DNA of 64,000 bases. Origin: Diorhabda sublineata (taxonomy: Eukaryota > Arthropoda > Insecta > Coleoptera > Chrysomelidae). The position numbers and the translations under genes are program-made. The notes below the pieces were generated by a model. That model was not told the DNA's origin and searched no databases. It saw only the letters and a program-made list of their open reading frames with translations. The DNA lies in assembly GCF_026230105.1 (NCBI RefSeq), contig NC_079475.1:30812086-30876085 (forward strand). Direction: 5' to 3'. Each line of letters opens with the position of its first letter. Position 1 is the stretch's first letter. Shown in pieces: positions 13,801 through 27,130 of this stretch.

Positions 13801-16422
13801 GATTGTTACGGCATTATTTTCTCAAAAGATCTTATTCTATCTAACTCTTCTAACAACATGGATATTCATCACATTCCTCTCTTCCAATCAGAAGTTAGTT
13901 GAAAGCAGTCTCATCATTAACCCCTTCATTATTATAAATGTGTGACTGACGAATTGCATCTGTAACTTTTGTTCTTCTACTTCACCATTTTGGGTGTCAA
14001 TGTTAGTGTTTTCGAACTATAAGTCAATACTGGAAGAACGGATTGGTCAAACACCTTTCGTTTGATATATGAGAGTTATATTTAACTTGAATACATGTCT
14101 CAGCTTGTCAAATGCAGCCTAAGTCAATCTTATCATTCTTTTAGTCTGATTTGTAGGTTACATGATGTTATGTATTCGATTTTTTCTCCTTATAAAATTA
14201 GGTTACGACTGTGACAAAATTCTTCATAAATTGGTTCTTCACGATGTTTACGAGTTAAGCCTACTTTTCGACGTGTAGATAGCTTTATACTGTTCTAGAT
14301 AAGTAGATAAGTTCTTAGAATTTCTAGAAATAAGTTATATCGCAAAAAATTCAATGAATAAAATATATTCACCGTTTTTTTTATTACCCAAAAAATATTT
14401 CGGAAAGATAATTCAGCGGACACCAATTCTACAAAGCTTACATTTTCATTTGAAATTTTAGAATATGTCCATTCCCGCTAGAATTGGAAGATGTTGTACG
14501 AAGTTTCTACCTGAAAATTGAGTTTGACATTGGTTTTATTATTTTTCAGTTCTCTAGTATCAAAATTTAGGAGGTGGTATGAAATTAGCGCTTCATATAC
14601 AAATCTATCTAATATAAGTAAAATATGAGACATGGTGAAAATACAATCATCATTGAATGATGATGAGCCAGTCAGCAAAACAGCAAAAATGTGATATGAA
14701 TATTGAAATAATAATATTTCATTCAAAAGTATCACATAATCTATGGATTCCTGAAAATAATTTTGATAAATACTTACTGAGTATTCATAAGCATCAAGAG
14801 TTTTATTCATTACTACAGATATCGCCATAATTCAGACAATAAATTTGCCTTGAGAGAAAAAAATTAATTTACTAAATGATATTAAGAGGGATTCGAAAAA
14901 GAGTTCAAATCGATGCCCACCTTAATCAATGCATTTACCGCTACGTTTTTCAATAGAAAAGCAGGTACACGAAGAGTTTCAAATTCTTTTCAATAGTAGT
15001 TTGGAGGTGCGTGGTTCTCCTACAAAAGCGCGGTCTTGGAGAAGTCCTCACAGGAAGTGTTAGGTGACATGACCGTGTGGACTACTCAACTGCCTATCTC
15101 AAACTTTAAAGTGTATGCGTTTCAGCATTCGTCGTAAAGAACGATCAGATATTTGAATTTTTTTTATGGCCGCACTGCGGATTGCTTATCAACCGATTTT
15201 TCCAAACTGTTGCCTGACTTATGCCGACCTTTGTTTTATTCAACCGTCATGTCGAGAGACATGTGAATTTTACGAAATGTCCAGGAAATATCATCCACTG
15301 CCTCCATCTCATCCAATATAAAACATAAGTTACCAGAATGAGAAATGAACCTAACAAAAAGTTGACATAAGTTGGCTGCTATGGGAGAACAAATAGTTAT
15401 GTTTCTAGAAATGGAAGACACTCACACTTTACACAAGTTATTTATTGGTCAGTAACAATTTGTTATGAGTGAAAGTGGTGATATGATAGCTGCTAAAAAG
15501 TAATAAACTCAAAATCAAATACCGAATTTTACATAAACTATAACAAAAATGGGAAAGTTAATTTCTCCTTTCAATCATGGAAATAATCCATTGAAAAATG
15601 TATCCCTATCATCCTATTTTTGACAGAAATTTCAACTTGTTACAAAATATTACAAATAACTATTCAAAATTCCGTAATACTCGTATTATTATATTCCAAC
15701 ACTAACCGTCTCCTACGCCGGAAGTAGTTCAGAATTTCGTGCACGACGTACTCAATTGTAAATTACAATATATTCTAAAACAGAGTATTTTCCATCCAAC
15801 TAGAAAATTTTAAAGCAACTACATGCGCTTGGACATCATGAAATAACAGCTTATATCCATAAGTGTTATTAATAAAGGCATAGGTTCGTGTGTAACTTTC
15901 GTGCAGAATTTGCCTTAACCATTCCAATAATCATTTTGTGAGATAGAAGTGAACATAAAAAAGGATAACTTGGGATTACGAATGTAGCAAATCCTCTGAT
16001 CTTTTAATTAAAAAGTCATCATTTGTTACTGTTTCCAGTTGCTATACTGGAAAACCAACATAAAATATGGAGAATTAGTGAACACTACAGTTAATTGGAG
16101 GTTTCTACTCGAAAATATATAACAAACACAATTATTTTGAAATTCTTAATAGCAAATTTTGAAGAATTACGATCTTATAAGGAAGTAACATGTTTGATGT
16201 AGTAGATTTTTTAGATAATTCCGTGTTGCACCCAAAAAGTAATAAAGGAATACATAAATGAGGTTTTCCTAAATGATCAGTAAAATGTAAGATCTCCAAA
16301 CAGGTCGATTTTTGATTTTGGTTCATAATTTGGTGATATAAACTGCTTACTGAGAATCATTTTGCTTGCGAATTTTCTATCATGCAATAAACCTGTTGCC
16401 GACCCTTGTTTGATCCCAAAAA
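13801..16422. other. AT-rich stretch with one unidentified island
   Basis: Mostly ordinary AT-rich DNA. An open frame of 116 codons at 14478-14828 (minus) is hydrophobic and unrecognised. The block at 14960-15235 is more GC-balanced and is listed separately. Confidence 0.5.
14960..15235 (-). other. GC-balanced island, possible decayed transposase HTH
   Basis: This block has visibly higher GC and sequence complexity than its flanks. On the minus strand one frame reads KVGISQATVWKN and another IQISDRSLRRMLKRIHFKV, both of which look like helix-turn-helix segments of Tc1/mariner-type transposases. Neither is long enough to assign, and no catalytic motif follows. It could equally be another kind of decayed repeat. 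Confidence 0.25.
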
Positions 16423-16656
16423 TTGCCAGGCAGTTCACAGACTGCAGGAAAGAAGCAAAGACATTGCAGGGACTTCTTCAGAAGATTAAAAATTCTGACT
16501 CTTCCTTCCTTATTCATCTTTGAATCCATTTGCCTAATTCATAAGCACGGTTCTCCAATTTCAGAAAGGTCGTTGCAGAGCTATCCACTTAGGAACGCGG
16601 AGCACGACCTTTACCTACCAAAATGTGAAATAATAAGAATTTATTTGATTTCGTAG
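16423..16656 (+). pseudogene. non-LTR retrotransposon, C-terminal fragment
   Basis: The frame from 16423 reads KQRHCRDFFRRLKILTLPSL, FIFESICLIHKHGSPI and SYPLRNAEHDLYLPKCE. This matches the conserved tail after the reverse transcriptase in Jockey/CR1-like elements ('CR.LFKKLKILTLPSLYIFE...IH.N', then 'Y.TRNA..L..P'). Only about 75 residues of the tail remain. The related but different remnant at 43186-44360 carries the same region (REFYSKKHRISTFQRLFG). There is no RT domain here. This is a 5'-truncated copy, the usual result of target-primed insertion. Confidence 0.7.
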
Positions 16657-16836
16657 ATATTACGAAACACTGTTGTGTAGAATAAATTTGTTCTCTTCAA
16701 CTTACAGTAAGATAAACAGTGTTGATTTACTACGATTTCCACATCAATGTATCCATACATAATGTAACAAAACCATAATTCATGGACAAGTGACAATTGA
16801 AAATATGAGAATAGTGCTCTTACGAAATAAAAAATA

Positions 16837-16867
16837 AGGGGTTTTCCAATAAGAGGTGTTCTTTTGA
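16837..16867 (+). repeat. left terminal inverted repeat
   Basis: Pairs with 17978-18008 with only a few mismatches. Preceded by TA. Confidence 0.9.
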
Positions 16868-16941
16868 TATTTAAAGAAAAATGCCATTTTTTGAGATAAA
16901 TAATCGCATGTTTATTTCATTATAAAGAAGAAGGTATGCCG

Positions 16942-17894
16942 TTAATAATGGAACACAACATCAGCCAATTGGCCGCCACGACTGCGCTTACAGGACCATA
17001 TACTTTTCATGAAATTTTCCGTAACCAAATTGCAAAGCGGCTGCCCTATGTCCTCGATAGCCTCACGAATTCCATCTTTGAGGTATTGAATCAATGCTGG
17101 ACTGTTGGCGTAGACCTTATCTTTCACGTGGAAAGGAAAAAGTCGCAAGGTGTTAAATCACAAGATCTCGGTGGCCAATTGTGATCACCTCTTCGGCCCG
17201 GAAATTTTTCCCGTAAAAGATCGATGGTTTCGTTGCTTTCGCTGCACGTAGCGCCGTCTTGTTGAAATTAAACGTTGTCCAAATCAATATCATTCAATTC
17301 CGGCCATAAAAAATCATTATCTCTCGATAGCGCAATCCATTCACCGTAACTGTTGCTCCAGCCTCATTTTCGAAAAAGTAAGGTCCAATGACACCGCCAG
17401 ACCATAACCAAGGTGGAAATGGGCCTCATCAGTTAAGATGATTTTTCGATGAAGTTCCGGATCATTTTCATGCATTTCAAGGATCCAATCAGCAAAGACA
17501 CGACGTTGTTGATGATCGGCCGGCTTGAGTTCTTCTGTTAACTGAACTTTATAGGCCTTAAGACCCAAGATTTTATGCAAAATACGGTGTAATGACGTTT
17601 GTGGAATAGCTAATTCCAAAGAACGACGAGGAATGGACAAACCTGGGTTTTATTCAACACTTCGGGATACAGCAGCAATATTCTCAGTTGTTCTTGAGCG
17701 ACGTGCACGGATTTTATTCTTCACATCACTAACTTGTCCCAACAGCTCAAATTTTTCTGTATTGAGGTCCGAGAAGGTGCTTCACGTCGAGCCAAAAATG
17801 TTTTAGTTTTACGAACCGTCTCTGCCAAACTTTCACCATTTTTATAGTGAATTTTAATAATTTCAATGCGTTGTTGAAGCTTGTATCGTTCCAT
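16942..17894 (-). pseudogene. mariner-like transposase, frameshifted and internally deleted
   Basis: The start MERYKLQQRIEII is at 17894, after which KTFLARREAPSRTS gives the helix-turn-helix region. The central part RRSLELAIPQTSLHRILHK through LTDEAHFHLG (first catalytic Asp) is open at 17341-17640. Directly after HFHLG the frame jumps to the LWSGGVIGPYFFENEAG block, so the roughly 40 residues normally between them (beginning with the 'VNKQN' segment) are gone. The second Asp block (FQQDGATC) and third (PRSCDLTPCDFF) are visible in shifted frames. The end RSRGGQLADVVFHY stops at 16942. The family is the widespread insect mariner-like type whose products are often annotated with a DUF4817 HTH domain. 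Both remaining catalytic Asp blocks survive, but no continuous frame does. Confidence 0.92.
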
Positions 17895-17977
17895 TTTCAT
17901 TAATGGCGTAGTTTCTACTTGTTAAATGTCAAAAAATGACAGCTTCGAAAGTGACATTTACCGAAATATCGGGCTGT

Positions 17978-18008
17978 TCAAAATAACACCTCTTATTGGA
18001 GAACCCAG
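17978..18008 (-). repeat. right terminal inverted repeat
   Basis: Reverse complement of 16837-16867 apart from a few substitutions. Followed by TA. Confidence 0.9.
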
Positions 18009-18010
18009 TA

Positions 18011-19742
18011 TATAGTAAACAAGATTAAATAAAGAAAATAATGATGATTACAGATGATGGAGAACAGAAAAAAAATAGAGACGTGTACGCTGGAATATGT
18101 TCAATGAAATATAGATAGGTAGTTATGGAATGTAGGCTGACATATCACAAAACATAATATAAGAACTAAATTTGAGCAAGTACCAGCCTAAATAAAGTTT
18201 TTAGGAAAACAATAAATATAATAAGTCATTTTGTATCTGTGATATGTAATATTAGCTTGTTTTTTTTCTTAGTTTTATCTAAGTATAGGTGTTCTTATTA
18301 CAGGACTATAAAGAGATACCCTCGTAGTAACTGCTCAATAACTTGCTTCGAGGTCTTGTCATTTTATAATTGAGTACGTTCTATACAGCTGTTGTAACAA
18401 ATATATTCACAGTCCGTTGCAAATAGAAAATTCTATTAATTTTGAATAGGATTCCCGTATTTTAATTAAATTCAATTTTTGCAATGCAGAGAAAACAATT
18501 AACGTGGACTGTAGTTGAAGTGACCGCCCCCATTGGTGTGCTTGATGGAAAAATAGATATTACATATAACAATATTCATTTAGTTATAATGGATGACTTT
18601 TGAAGTGAGTCAACCAATACTTTCGCAATGTATATATAATGAAACGAAATCAATATAATATATAATTTTAGTTTATTTATTTCAGTGTTTCATAAGGTGA
18701 CATTTTTGCTCAAGTTCACAAAGATATTGAGACCTTTCGCATAAATCGGTTAGAAGTATATATTTGCACCGTTACTCTTAAATAACAGATTAATAAATTT
18801 GTTGCAAATATTACATACAGTATTTTTTTTAGTTTTACTTAAAAAGAAAAATGATTAACAGGAACAAACATCTTATAGAACGTTTTCAATTAGATATTTG
18901 AATCATCTTTCCGCTTCTATGACAGTGCTTAAGTCTATTTTGAAAAGCTAATAGGGCATTATCGTAACGGCGATTTTAATAAAATCCCCTAAATTTATGA
19001 CATATCTGACCCTCGTACTCACCCGTACAAGGCGCCATTAATAAAGTACATGTAATCAAGTTAGTGCCGTTTTGTGATAATCTAAGGCCTTACCTTCATT
19101 AAAATCGACTTTTTTGTTTTTGTTTTGACCGATTTAATGAGACATGCCTCTACCAATGTCGCTGGAGGATATATAGTGAATTCACTTACAAACAAAAATA
19201 AAATTGTCAAGCCAACAAAATTTTGATTCCGATACTTCGACATCATAAACATTTAAATATACCAAACATTTCCAATGAATTGAACTCGTTTAATATTAAC
19301 AATTATTCAACTTCCAATATAAATATTATTATAAGTATAGATTTGAATGTAAGGATTAGAATGTTTCTAGTTTTGTCCTATAAATAAATAATTATTATGG
19401 AAAAATAATGTATTCAACACGACCGGATCGTCCTAAAAAAACAGTACTTTCTGGATTGGTACATAAATTACTATTTAAACATAGTGACAAAACTATTTTG
19501 CCTTGATTATGAATTCAAACGACTGTAGTATTGGAACGATGAAAAAATGTAAAATTATGTAGTCTTGATGTTGGTGTATGTATTATTTCAAAAATTTTGT
19601 TAAATAGTTGATTTTAGGTAACTGTGCAGCCAGTAAACTCCTTATTCAATTATGCAATTGACTTATTTTGAAAAAAATTTGTTAGTACTTTTTTTAGAAT
19701 TTTCAAAAGTCGAAATATAGACAAGTTACGTTTTTATACGAG

Positions 19743-19745
<3 letters not shown>
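18011..19745. other. AT-rich stretch without a supported gene
   Basis: No coding motif. It contains a small inverted repeat (CGATTTTAAT at 18971-18980, ATTAAAATCG at 19098-19107) around a GC-richer 117-base core, possibly a decayed miniature element. Confidence 0.45.

Positions 19746-19776
<31 letters not shown>
19746..19776. repeat. (AT)15 microsatellite
   Basis: Uninterrupted AT dinucleotides, 31 bases. Confidence 0.97.
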
Positions 19777-19778
<2 letters not shown>

Positions 19779-20459
19779 AAACTAAGAACATAGTACAGAA
19801 GCTATTGTTCTCTCAATTATCGTCCTTTGCGAAATTGTTTGATAAGGGACACTGATATAAGTTTGCGCTCGTGCTCGGTATTTCATCCGACATTTTCTGA
19901 TCGTGAAGAACCAATTATATTCCAAAATCCCAAACATCGTATTTCTGATATTGATTAGAACCGGGTCAATCCAAGCAAGTGGCTTCATTTAAATAGATTC
20001 AATTCGACCTTTCTCTGAGGCGGTAATAATTTACGGAGGTTAGAGTAGACTGACATATTTCGAAAACATGGTAGGATTATAGATTGTTTCAAGGAAAGCA
20101 ATTTGTATAGTAAAATTCCAACATTTGTTACTCATCACATTCTCATAGACCAATTTCGTGATAATTTTCCTCACTACAAATATAAAGTGGTCAAGTGAGT
20201 GCAACAAACTTTTTTACTAATGGTATAACTTATAATTTATATTCAAAGTTTTAGTAGTAGCTCCCATTTTGTCTGTCATCAGATGTCTATCACATTATTT
20301 CACACCTATTTTCAACAAATCCGTCATGATTGCCTTTTACCATGTTTCTTTCAATCTGCACTTCGGTTTTTCCTCCTTGTATTTTTTGGGAAACTCATCA
20401 AACAATATTTAAAAATTGAAACGATTGACAATTATATTATAACAGAATTTCTGAAGTGC
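19777..20459. other. AT-rich stretch without a supported gene
   Basis: No motif recognised up to the start of the non-LTR element. A 68-codon frame at 20283-20489 does not resemble retrotransposon sequence until its end. Confidence 0.45.
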
Positions 20460-21990
20460 AAACATCTCCATCCATGTCAATTGACATAGTAGTATGTACC
20501 CCCATAGACATAGAAAGCGCCTTTGACAATACTTCGCACAACACTGTCAAAAGAGCATCAGATGCAAGAGGAGTAGATAAGACAACCTCCAGATGGATAG
20601 CACAACTACTACCTACTAGGACAGCAGAAACGAAAGTAGGACAAGGCACCATTTCAATTAATGCAAACAGCGGATTCCCACAAAGGGGAGTCGTGTCCTC
20701 ACTTATGTGGAGCTTAGTATTAGATGAACTCTTATGGAGGTTACGGAGCTCAATATAACTTGTTAAAGATATGCAGACGACATAGTCATCTACGCAAAAA
20801 GATGCTCGACAAGGACTCAACTATACAAAAAGGTGGTGTCGATCGGAACTAAAGCTCAACCTCAAGCCCATCAAACTAGAAGGGCTAGTAATCGAAAGGA
20901 AAACAAAGGGGAAATCTCTGAGACTCACACAAGACAATAAATTTCTCTGGAACAAACAAAGCCACAAAAGCCTTGATGGTGGGCAGAAACTTTGCAGGGA
21001 GAAATTGGGGTTGTAACCTAAAGATCCTACGGTAGATGTACATGGCAATTGTGAGATCAATAATTACATATGGGGCAGTGGTTGGGAGTACTAGAACTAG
21101 TCTGAATACCACAAGAACAATCTCTCAAATGTACAAAGATTCGTTTGCTTATGTGCATGGTATGGTATACGGATCAAAAACACTAGTAGAACTGGAATAG
21201 GAATGTATGGGCCCAGAACCAAACAATTGAAAGTCTGAGCAGCACACCATGCTTTTTTTAAGCAGAAATTTATGAAATTGAAAAATGTGTTCCGTTCAAT
21301 GTAGAGAGGAACTATCGCAAATTGGAGATCATCATTCTGTCCAATAGTTAAGGAGCCATTAGAGCTCAAAGCTCCAATATCATTAGGATTGCCTAGAAAA
21401 ATTAAACGAGCTAGGCAAGAAAAATAAAATTACCCTACAATGGATTCCGGGACATCCTGGAGCGTAGGGAAATAAAATAGGTGATGAGCTTGCTAGAGCA
21501 GGGGCACACAAGTCCTTCATGAGACCTGAATCCTTCTGTGGTATCAGCCACAAAGCAATAGAAAAAGCACTGGAAAAGAAGATAGGCAGGAGCAACCAAT
21601 TATTAGGACAACTTACAAAGACGAGAGAGGCAAAAACTCTTCTGTAAAACTATAACCAGAGTAGATCTGCAAAATGTATCAACCTGAGTGAGAACAATCT
21701 ACGAACACTAAAAGAAGTTTTATAGGGGCACTGTCGCCTTAACAAACACCTGTATATGCTAGGCCTAGCAGATAATGCAGCGTGCAGGTTTTGTTGCACG
21801 TAGATCGAAACCTCTATCCATATTCTCGGGAAATGTTAAACCCTAAGGAACTCCAGAACACTGCAACTGGGAGCGTATGAAATAGGAGAAGAAGATCTCT
21901 GGGAATTAAAGCCATCCCACATTCAGCTGTAAACACGGGGTTCTCCATTATCGCAGCAATAAATGGAGACACAATAGATCCTATAGGTCA
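20460..21990 (+). mobile_element. non-LTR retrotransposon, 5'-truncated, RT + RNase H, degenerate
   Basis: The RT fingers/palm read DIESAFDNTSHNTVKRA and RGVDKTTSRWIAQLL, then GFPQRGVVSSLMWSLV (usual 'GCPQGGVLSPLLW'), then in another frame YADDIVIYAK at about 20770, so the catalytic YADD is intact. The thumb follows: WGCNLKILR and MYMAIVRSIITYGAVV near 21010-21075. The RNase H tail is at 21400-21530: KITLQWIPGHPGA, GDELARAGAHKSF and RPESFCGIS. The C-terminal region reads CRLNKHLYMLGLADNAACRF near 21735-21790. An RNase H after RT points to the I superfamily of non-LTR elements. Many stops and frameshifts make it inactive. The endonuclease and first part of RT are missing. A second piece of a related element lies at 52119-52545. 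Confidence 0.92.
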
Positions 21991-24900
21991 CAGTCTATAC
22001 GAGACCCGAAATTCATGCACAGATACATACAACAATGAAAATTCTCTATTATCATTATTGAAAAACAGAAATTGTAGTATCATGGAATTGACATTTGAAA
22101 ACATATCAAAAGTATGATATTACGATGGTAGTACAATTCAAAGAGAGAGAGATTTTATTGGGGTCACGTTGTCAGAATATATGTAAAAAACGATAATTTT
22201 TCCAATGATGAATATGAGCATTGGTTTCTACTGTCAAAATGTCGTATATCAATCACAATAAGAAATTGGGTTCCGAATGCAATGCTGTCCTTTTACTGAA
22301 AAGTGTATTTTATCATGATTGATATATCTCAGGTTCCACGATTTCAATGCGATAATATATCGAAAAATATAAGTCTATAGAACAGATTATTGGAAATTAT
22401 TTCAAAGTATTCGGAAATCTGAAGCATAAAATTGATCTCTTAGCCATCAATTACCACTGGAATTACCGAAAGTTATCTTAACCGATAATTACTATTAAGG
22501 GTTTTTCGATCAACTTAACTAATTACTAACTTGAATTCCTCGTTTTTTTTTCTCTTGATGTTGAACGGTATATATTATTCCAATAATGCAATGAGTGCTA
22601 ATAAACAAAAAATGAGAAGAAATATTCAATACATTTCTATTCATGTTTGCGTCATGTAAAGAGGTGATAAAACAACAAAATACGTTTGATACATTAAACT
22701 TATTCAATAATTCAATGCGGAAAATCAAATCGCACCAATACCGAAAAGATGTGGAATATCTTGGAGAAAGCACATCTCTAACAAACGAAAACAGTTATCT
22801 GTGAGTATGATATACAAGGGAGTTTTGTCTTATGGAGTGTTCTACTAGAGAATATATGCAGAAAAAATTTAAATCCTGAAGGGATATCAATCGTGAATGG
22901 CTCACGGTTTGTATCAGTTCGTGAACTCCAAGTGGTCTAAATTGAATCGACATCCGATTGATTATGACAATGAATATTGATAAAAAAAATTTATTATCAA
23001 AATTCACTATGTTGATCCTATTACTGAAAAGAAAATTCTAACAAAATTCATTCATTTTTCATGAATTAAAATAGTCCTATGAGAGTTTCAGCAAATGTTG
23101 GATTTAATTACACGCTGAAAAAGAATTACACTGTTAGGGAATACATTTACCGTTGTGGGTGAATAATTGTTGAATTATATAATGTTCTTGACGGAAATGT
23201 TTGAATACCATTAACCTTAATAACAATGTATATTATTATTTCGACAACAAGAAATTATTCTCAGGAAAATATTTAATTATACCGCAGTGCGTAACACAAA
23301 CAATTAGTTTATAATAAACAGTTTCGTTTAGATTATTTGTAGTTCCAGTATTTATTTCTATTCTAAATCTATGTTAGTTTGAACGTCAATGAATTGATTT
23401 ATCATAAATATACTAGTATTATGAGGATTAGGAGATTGTCAAACACGCAAACATGAAACTTATAAAGTATTAGCTGAAATATTCGATTGAATGAGTCACG
23501 ATATTCCTCATTTCGGTCAATAACAACCGATGGTATATTTCAATTTCTAGCTTGATCTTGTAGTCTTAATTTCCTCATACTTCTGAAACATAAATTGCAG
23601 CTATTCAGTTTTAAAGGACCATACACGTTAAGAGCTTGAAACCTACAATCATTATGCAAGGAAAATGTACCACAAAATGTAGAAAAAAATTACTCATTTT
23701 TCCCTAACGCAAAACAAGCTAGGGAGAATATGTCCCTTTTTATAACAATATTCTTATTCATATTCCACTTGAATTGCAATTGAAAGTTATATTTAACAAT
23801 TTTGGATCGCACAATCGACTCACGCAGCCATTAAACACCCTGCTCATACTAACTCTCTTTCTACCATACTATTTCTTCCACAAATTTAGCCAGCATCCTC
23901 AAACTCTAGTTACAATCTTTGCTACTTTGTGGATCACGAAGAAACATTGCGTCCACTTGCTCACTAATGTTAAACATGTAATAGAATTAATAAATATTAA
24001 TAAGCGTCAAAGCTGCTAACCGTTTTTAGACATACAATATTCTTGTCGTAAGAGAACATTGCTATGAAAAATGTGAGTGAATATACAATTTCAAAAATTT
24101 CTAAAGAGAATAAGTTCATAAGCATCGGGATTGATTCATATTCAGTAACCTTCGATGAGAGTTTTTTTTAATATAAGAAAAAATTCAAGACGATCTTGTG
24201 TTACCGTTAGGAAATCATTTTTCAGGTAATGTTATATTCATTTGGGATTATTCATTCTCAAAATCAATCCATCGATGAATAATCATTTGAATCAAATACT
24301 TGATGTGGCATTCACAAGAATGAATTAAACTTTTTTTGGAAATCTATGACCTTAGGATAAAATCACTAATCGTAAGTAACGAAGCCACTAAACATTTTTA
24401 TTTTTCAAAATGTGGTAAGCAAGTCCGATATTACTGAATTTAAGAGAACACCTGTAAGGCAGCAGATAATATATTTAATAGAATTAAGGCATTGGTGAAA
24501 AATGAGAACTCAAATTGCAATTAATAAAAATAATTGATTAGGTGTAGATTCGGTGTGAAATGTATGATTAAAATAGGTGTGTGACTAGGAACTACATGTT
24601 TTAAATTAACAACATACACTAGGATAAAAAGTAAGTGGATATAGAAACATTACAGTGATGATATGTGTGGAATAATAAGAAAAAATCAAGAATATAGAAA
24701 ATATAGCAGCCATTTGTCTTTTATTTGAATAGGAAAAGAAGAAAGTATTCAAAATGAAGATTATATTACTATGAAAGTTCCTCAATCTCAGTTACGACGC
24801 AAATTAGTTATCGAAATTCATCACAATAATCTTTGTTTTGGGGAAACTGATGCAAGAGTTATGATATTTGTTTCTTTTTAACCCAATATATTCAATAGGA

Positions 24901-26889
24901 TACATATTGAAATTTTATGACGGGTATTATAATGACTAGTTGGCGCACTCATATTACCCATTCAAGGACACTATATTATTGTTTTTTGCTTCATCATGTT
25001 TGGGATAATTTTGTGAATATCATCTACAGAAATAAAAACTTGATTCAATTAATTGAAAAAGAAATAAATAAGTTGTTTCGTAATTTTTCTTGCATTAAAA
25101 TTCCAAAAAAGAATCCAAACTTCCTTTCCTGTGAGCGGTCTAAAAATTGTTGAGAGAAATATTTTTATTCTTGATAATTGCACCATCTTAATTCGATTTT
25201 GATACTTACTACTCGTGGTTAAAATGTTAACAGTTTCTTAGTTACACTCATATTTATTGTATTCAAACTGCAACTTACCTGAAACAAAAAAAACTGTCAA
25301 TAGTAATAGTTAATTGCATGGTTGTCAATATTAAACAGTTTCCATCAATTATAACATTGATATTGAAACAAAACTTCAGTACTAATACTTTGGAATACAA
25401 AATATTTGGAACAGTGCATATTCTATTAAATAATCGACGGATTATTTGATAGTATTATCAATGAATTTATTATCAATTATTATCGTACTTTTTCTTTCTC
25501 TGTTATAGTTAACTTGAGCTGGGAGGCTATCAATGATGTATACAATTATGTAGTTGTGGGTGAAAAAATTGACATTAAAAGAACCCTGAAGTAAAGATGA
25601 GACAAACATAATTTGAAATAAACATACAATTTCCAGAGAAAAAACATAAAACAGTTGCGAAGTATGTATAATATGTTCCTTGTATATACAAACTCGAGGA
25701 TTTTCCGGAAAATATGATCGGTATCAAGATATGAATGTTCTGAGAGTAATCTGGATAATGTTTACTAGCGTTCCAGAACTGAACGAAGCGAGGGGCCATA
25801 GCCATATGACTTTTTCTACCCTAGTATGCCAGTAATATTATTATTTTTATTTGCTTAATTATCAATTCCCTATAAAGGCTTATCTTTGAGTGATTCTTAT
25901 AAGCAGTGTAATTAATAAACTAATAAATTTTGTGGTTTTTCCATTTCTGATTTGTCTACATAAATGGTTTGTTAGTATTAAAGTTTGATGTAAAAATTGC
26001 TAAATGTTACTTGTTAAACACCAAAAATTTATTAAATTTCTAAAAAACAGTTCTATGAATATATAAAAATATATTAAGATTCATGCACACTGAATTTCGA
26101 ATTTCTAACGAAGACAGACCAACGTTCGAATATTTTGATAATATTTTTTTTTCTAGATTAGATTTCGGCTGATATGCTGATCGGCTGATAGGTGATCTAT
26201 CTGATTCTATCTGATTGAAAAGTCCTTCTGTCCTTGTTTTTATTTTGGAAATGTTTACTTTATAACCGCGTTTTTTTGCTGTCCAAAGTATTCCAACTGA
26301 ATTGAAAGTGAATTCGATAAATAATATAAAGATCGTTGACTGATCGAAAATGATTTTGAATACCAATAAAAAAATTGATGGTACACAAAAACTGTGCACT
26401 ATACACATTTCAAACAAGAGCACATTCTTTTTTGGGAAATTCCCTATGGTCTTTGAATTTAGTGTAACGTTCAGCAAAAATTGATGATCGTTTGTGATCA
26501 CCATATATATATATTTATGTGGAAAAATTTGGTGTGTTGATATGCTTGAAGTAGAAGGTAAATTAGATCAGATGTAAGGAGAGTTTTTGGAAACCATATT
26601 TATGAAATACAAAAATTGATCTTTCATTATTCATAGACGTTGGTGCTATCATTATCACTAGCAAAAACTTTTCTTTGCGCTGTAGTGACATAGATTCCTG
26701 TTATATTAAGATTTTTAAATGTAAACACTAATAGTGATTTGAGGTTTCAAAACAGTATACTTGGATTTCTTATATTAAAAATAGAAAAATGGTATGAAAT
26801 TTGAAAAGAAAACCTTAGAAATACGATAAATATCATCATCAGTATCATAAATAACAGTTTACAAATTTTTTATATATTACTGGTAGTGT
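21991..26889. other. long AT-rich stretch without a supported gene
   Basis: Nearly 5 kb. It includes the longest open frame of the window (26040-26504, minus, 154 codons), which has no recognised domain, is rich in Phe, Ile, Asn and Ser as expected for chance frames in AT-rich DNA, and lacks supporting context. No transposon motifs seen. Confidence 0.5.
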
Positions 26890-27130
26890 TTCTGGAGGAC
26901 ACTTTCAAAATAGTTTACATCTACTCTGTCGTGGACTTTTTAATGTGAGCAAAACGTTTTCTTTCCAGCAGTTCAAATGACCAATTTCACCATTAAATCA
27001 CTCATACCACTTTTGGACTATATTCAAAGTAACTACATGATAACCATACACAGATTTTAACGTTTTTTGAGCTTCTTTGGCCATTTTTTAGTTTTAAACC
27101 AAATTTATTATTCAATGAGTTGTTCAACTC
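26890..27130 (-). pseudogene. mariner transposase, N-terminal remnant
   Basis: The minus strand from about 27087 reads MAKEAQKTLKSVYGYHVVTL, then NIVQKWYE, FNGEIGHLN and, near 26930, KSPRQSRCKLF. This follows the mariner N-terminal pattern 'GK.A.EA..NICSVYG...V...T.QKWF.RF..GDF.LED' and a later 'NPRQTTREL'. Only the HTH region is present, with one stop inside. It is related to the remnant at 5168-5495. No terminal repeats seen. Confidence 0.6.

Larger units (their letters stand above)
16837..18008 (-). mobile_element. mariner-like DNA transposon with both terminal inverted repeats
   Basis: The element is 1172 bases long. Its ends form an inverted repeat of about 31 bases: the left end reads GGGTTTTCCAATAAGAGGTG from 16839, and the right end in reverse complement reads GGGTTCTCCAATAAGAGGTG. 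It is flanked by TA at 16835-16836 and 18009-18010, the Tc1/mariner target duplication. The transposase lies on the minus strand and is broken (see next entry). This is the only element in the window whose two ends I can define. Confidence 0.92.

Noticed and set aside
14478..14828. 116-codon hydrophobic minus-strand frame, considered as a chemoreceptor exon
   Set aside because: No conserved receptor motif or clear splice sites, and hydrophobic chance frames are common in AT-rich sequence.
26040..26504. Longest open frame in the window (154 codons, minus)
   Set aside because: No start context, domain or splice signals; composition is that of chance frames in AT-rich DNA, and there is no transposon motif.
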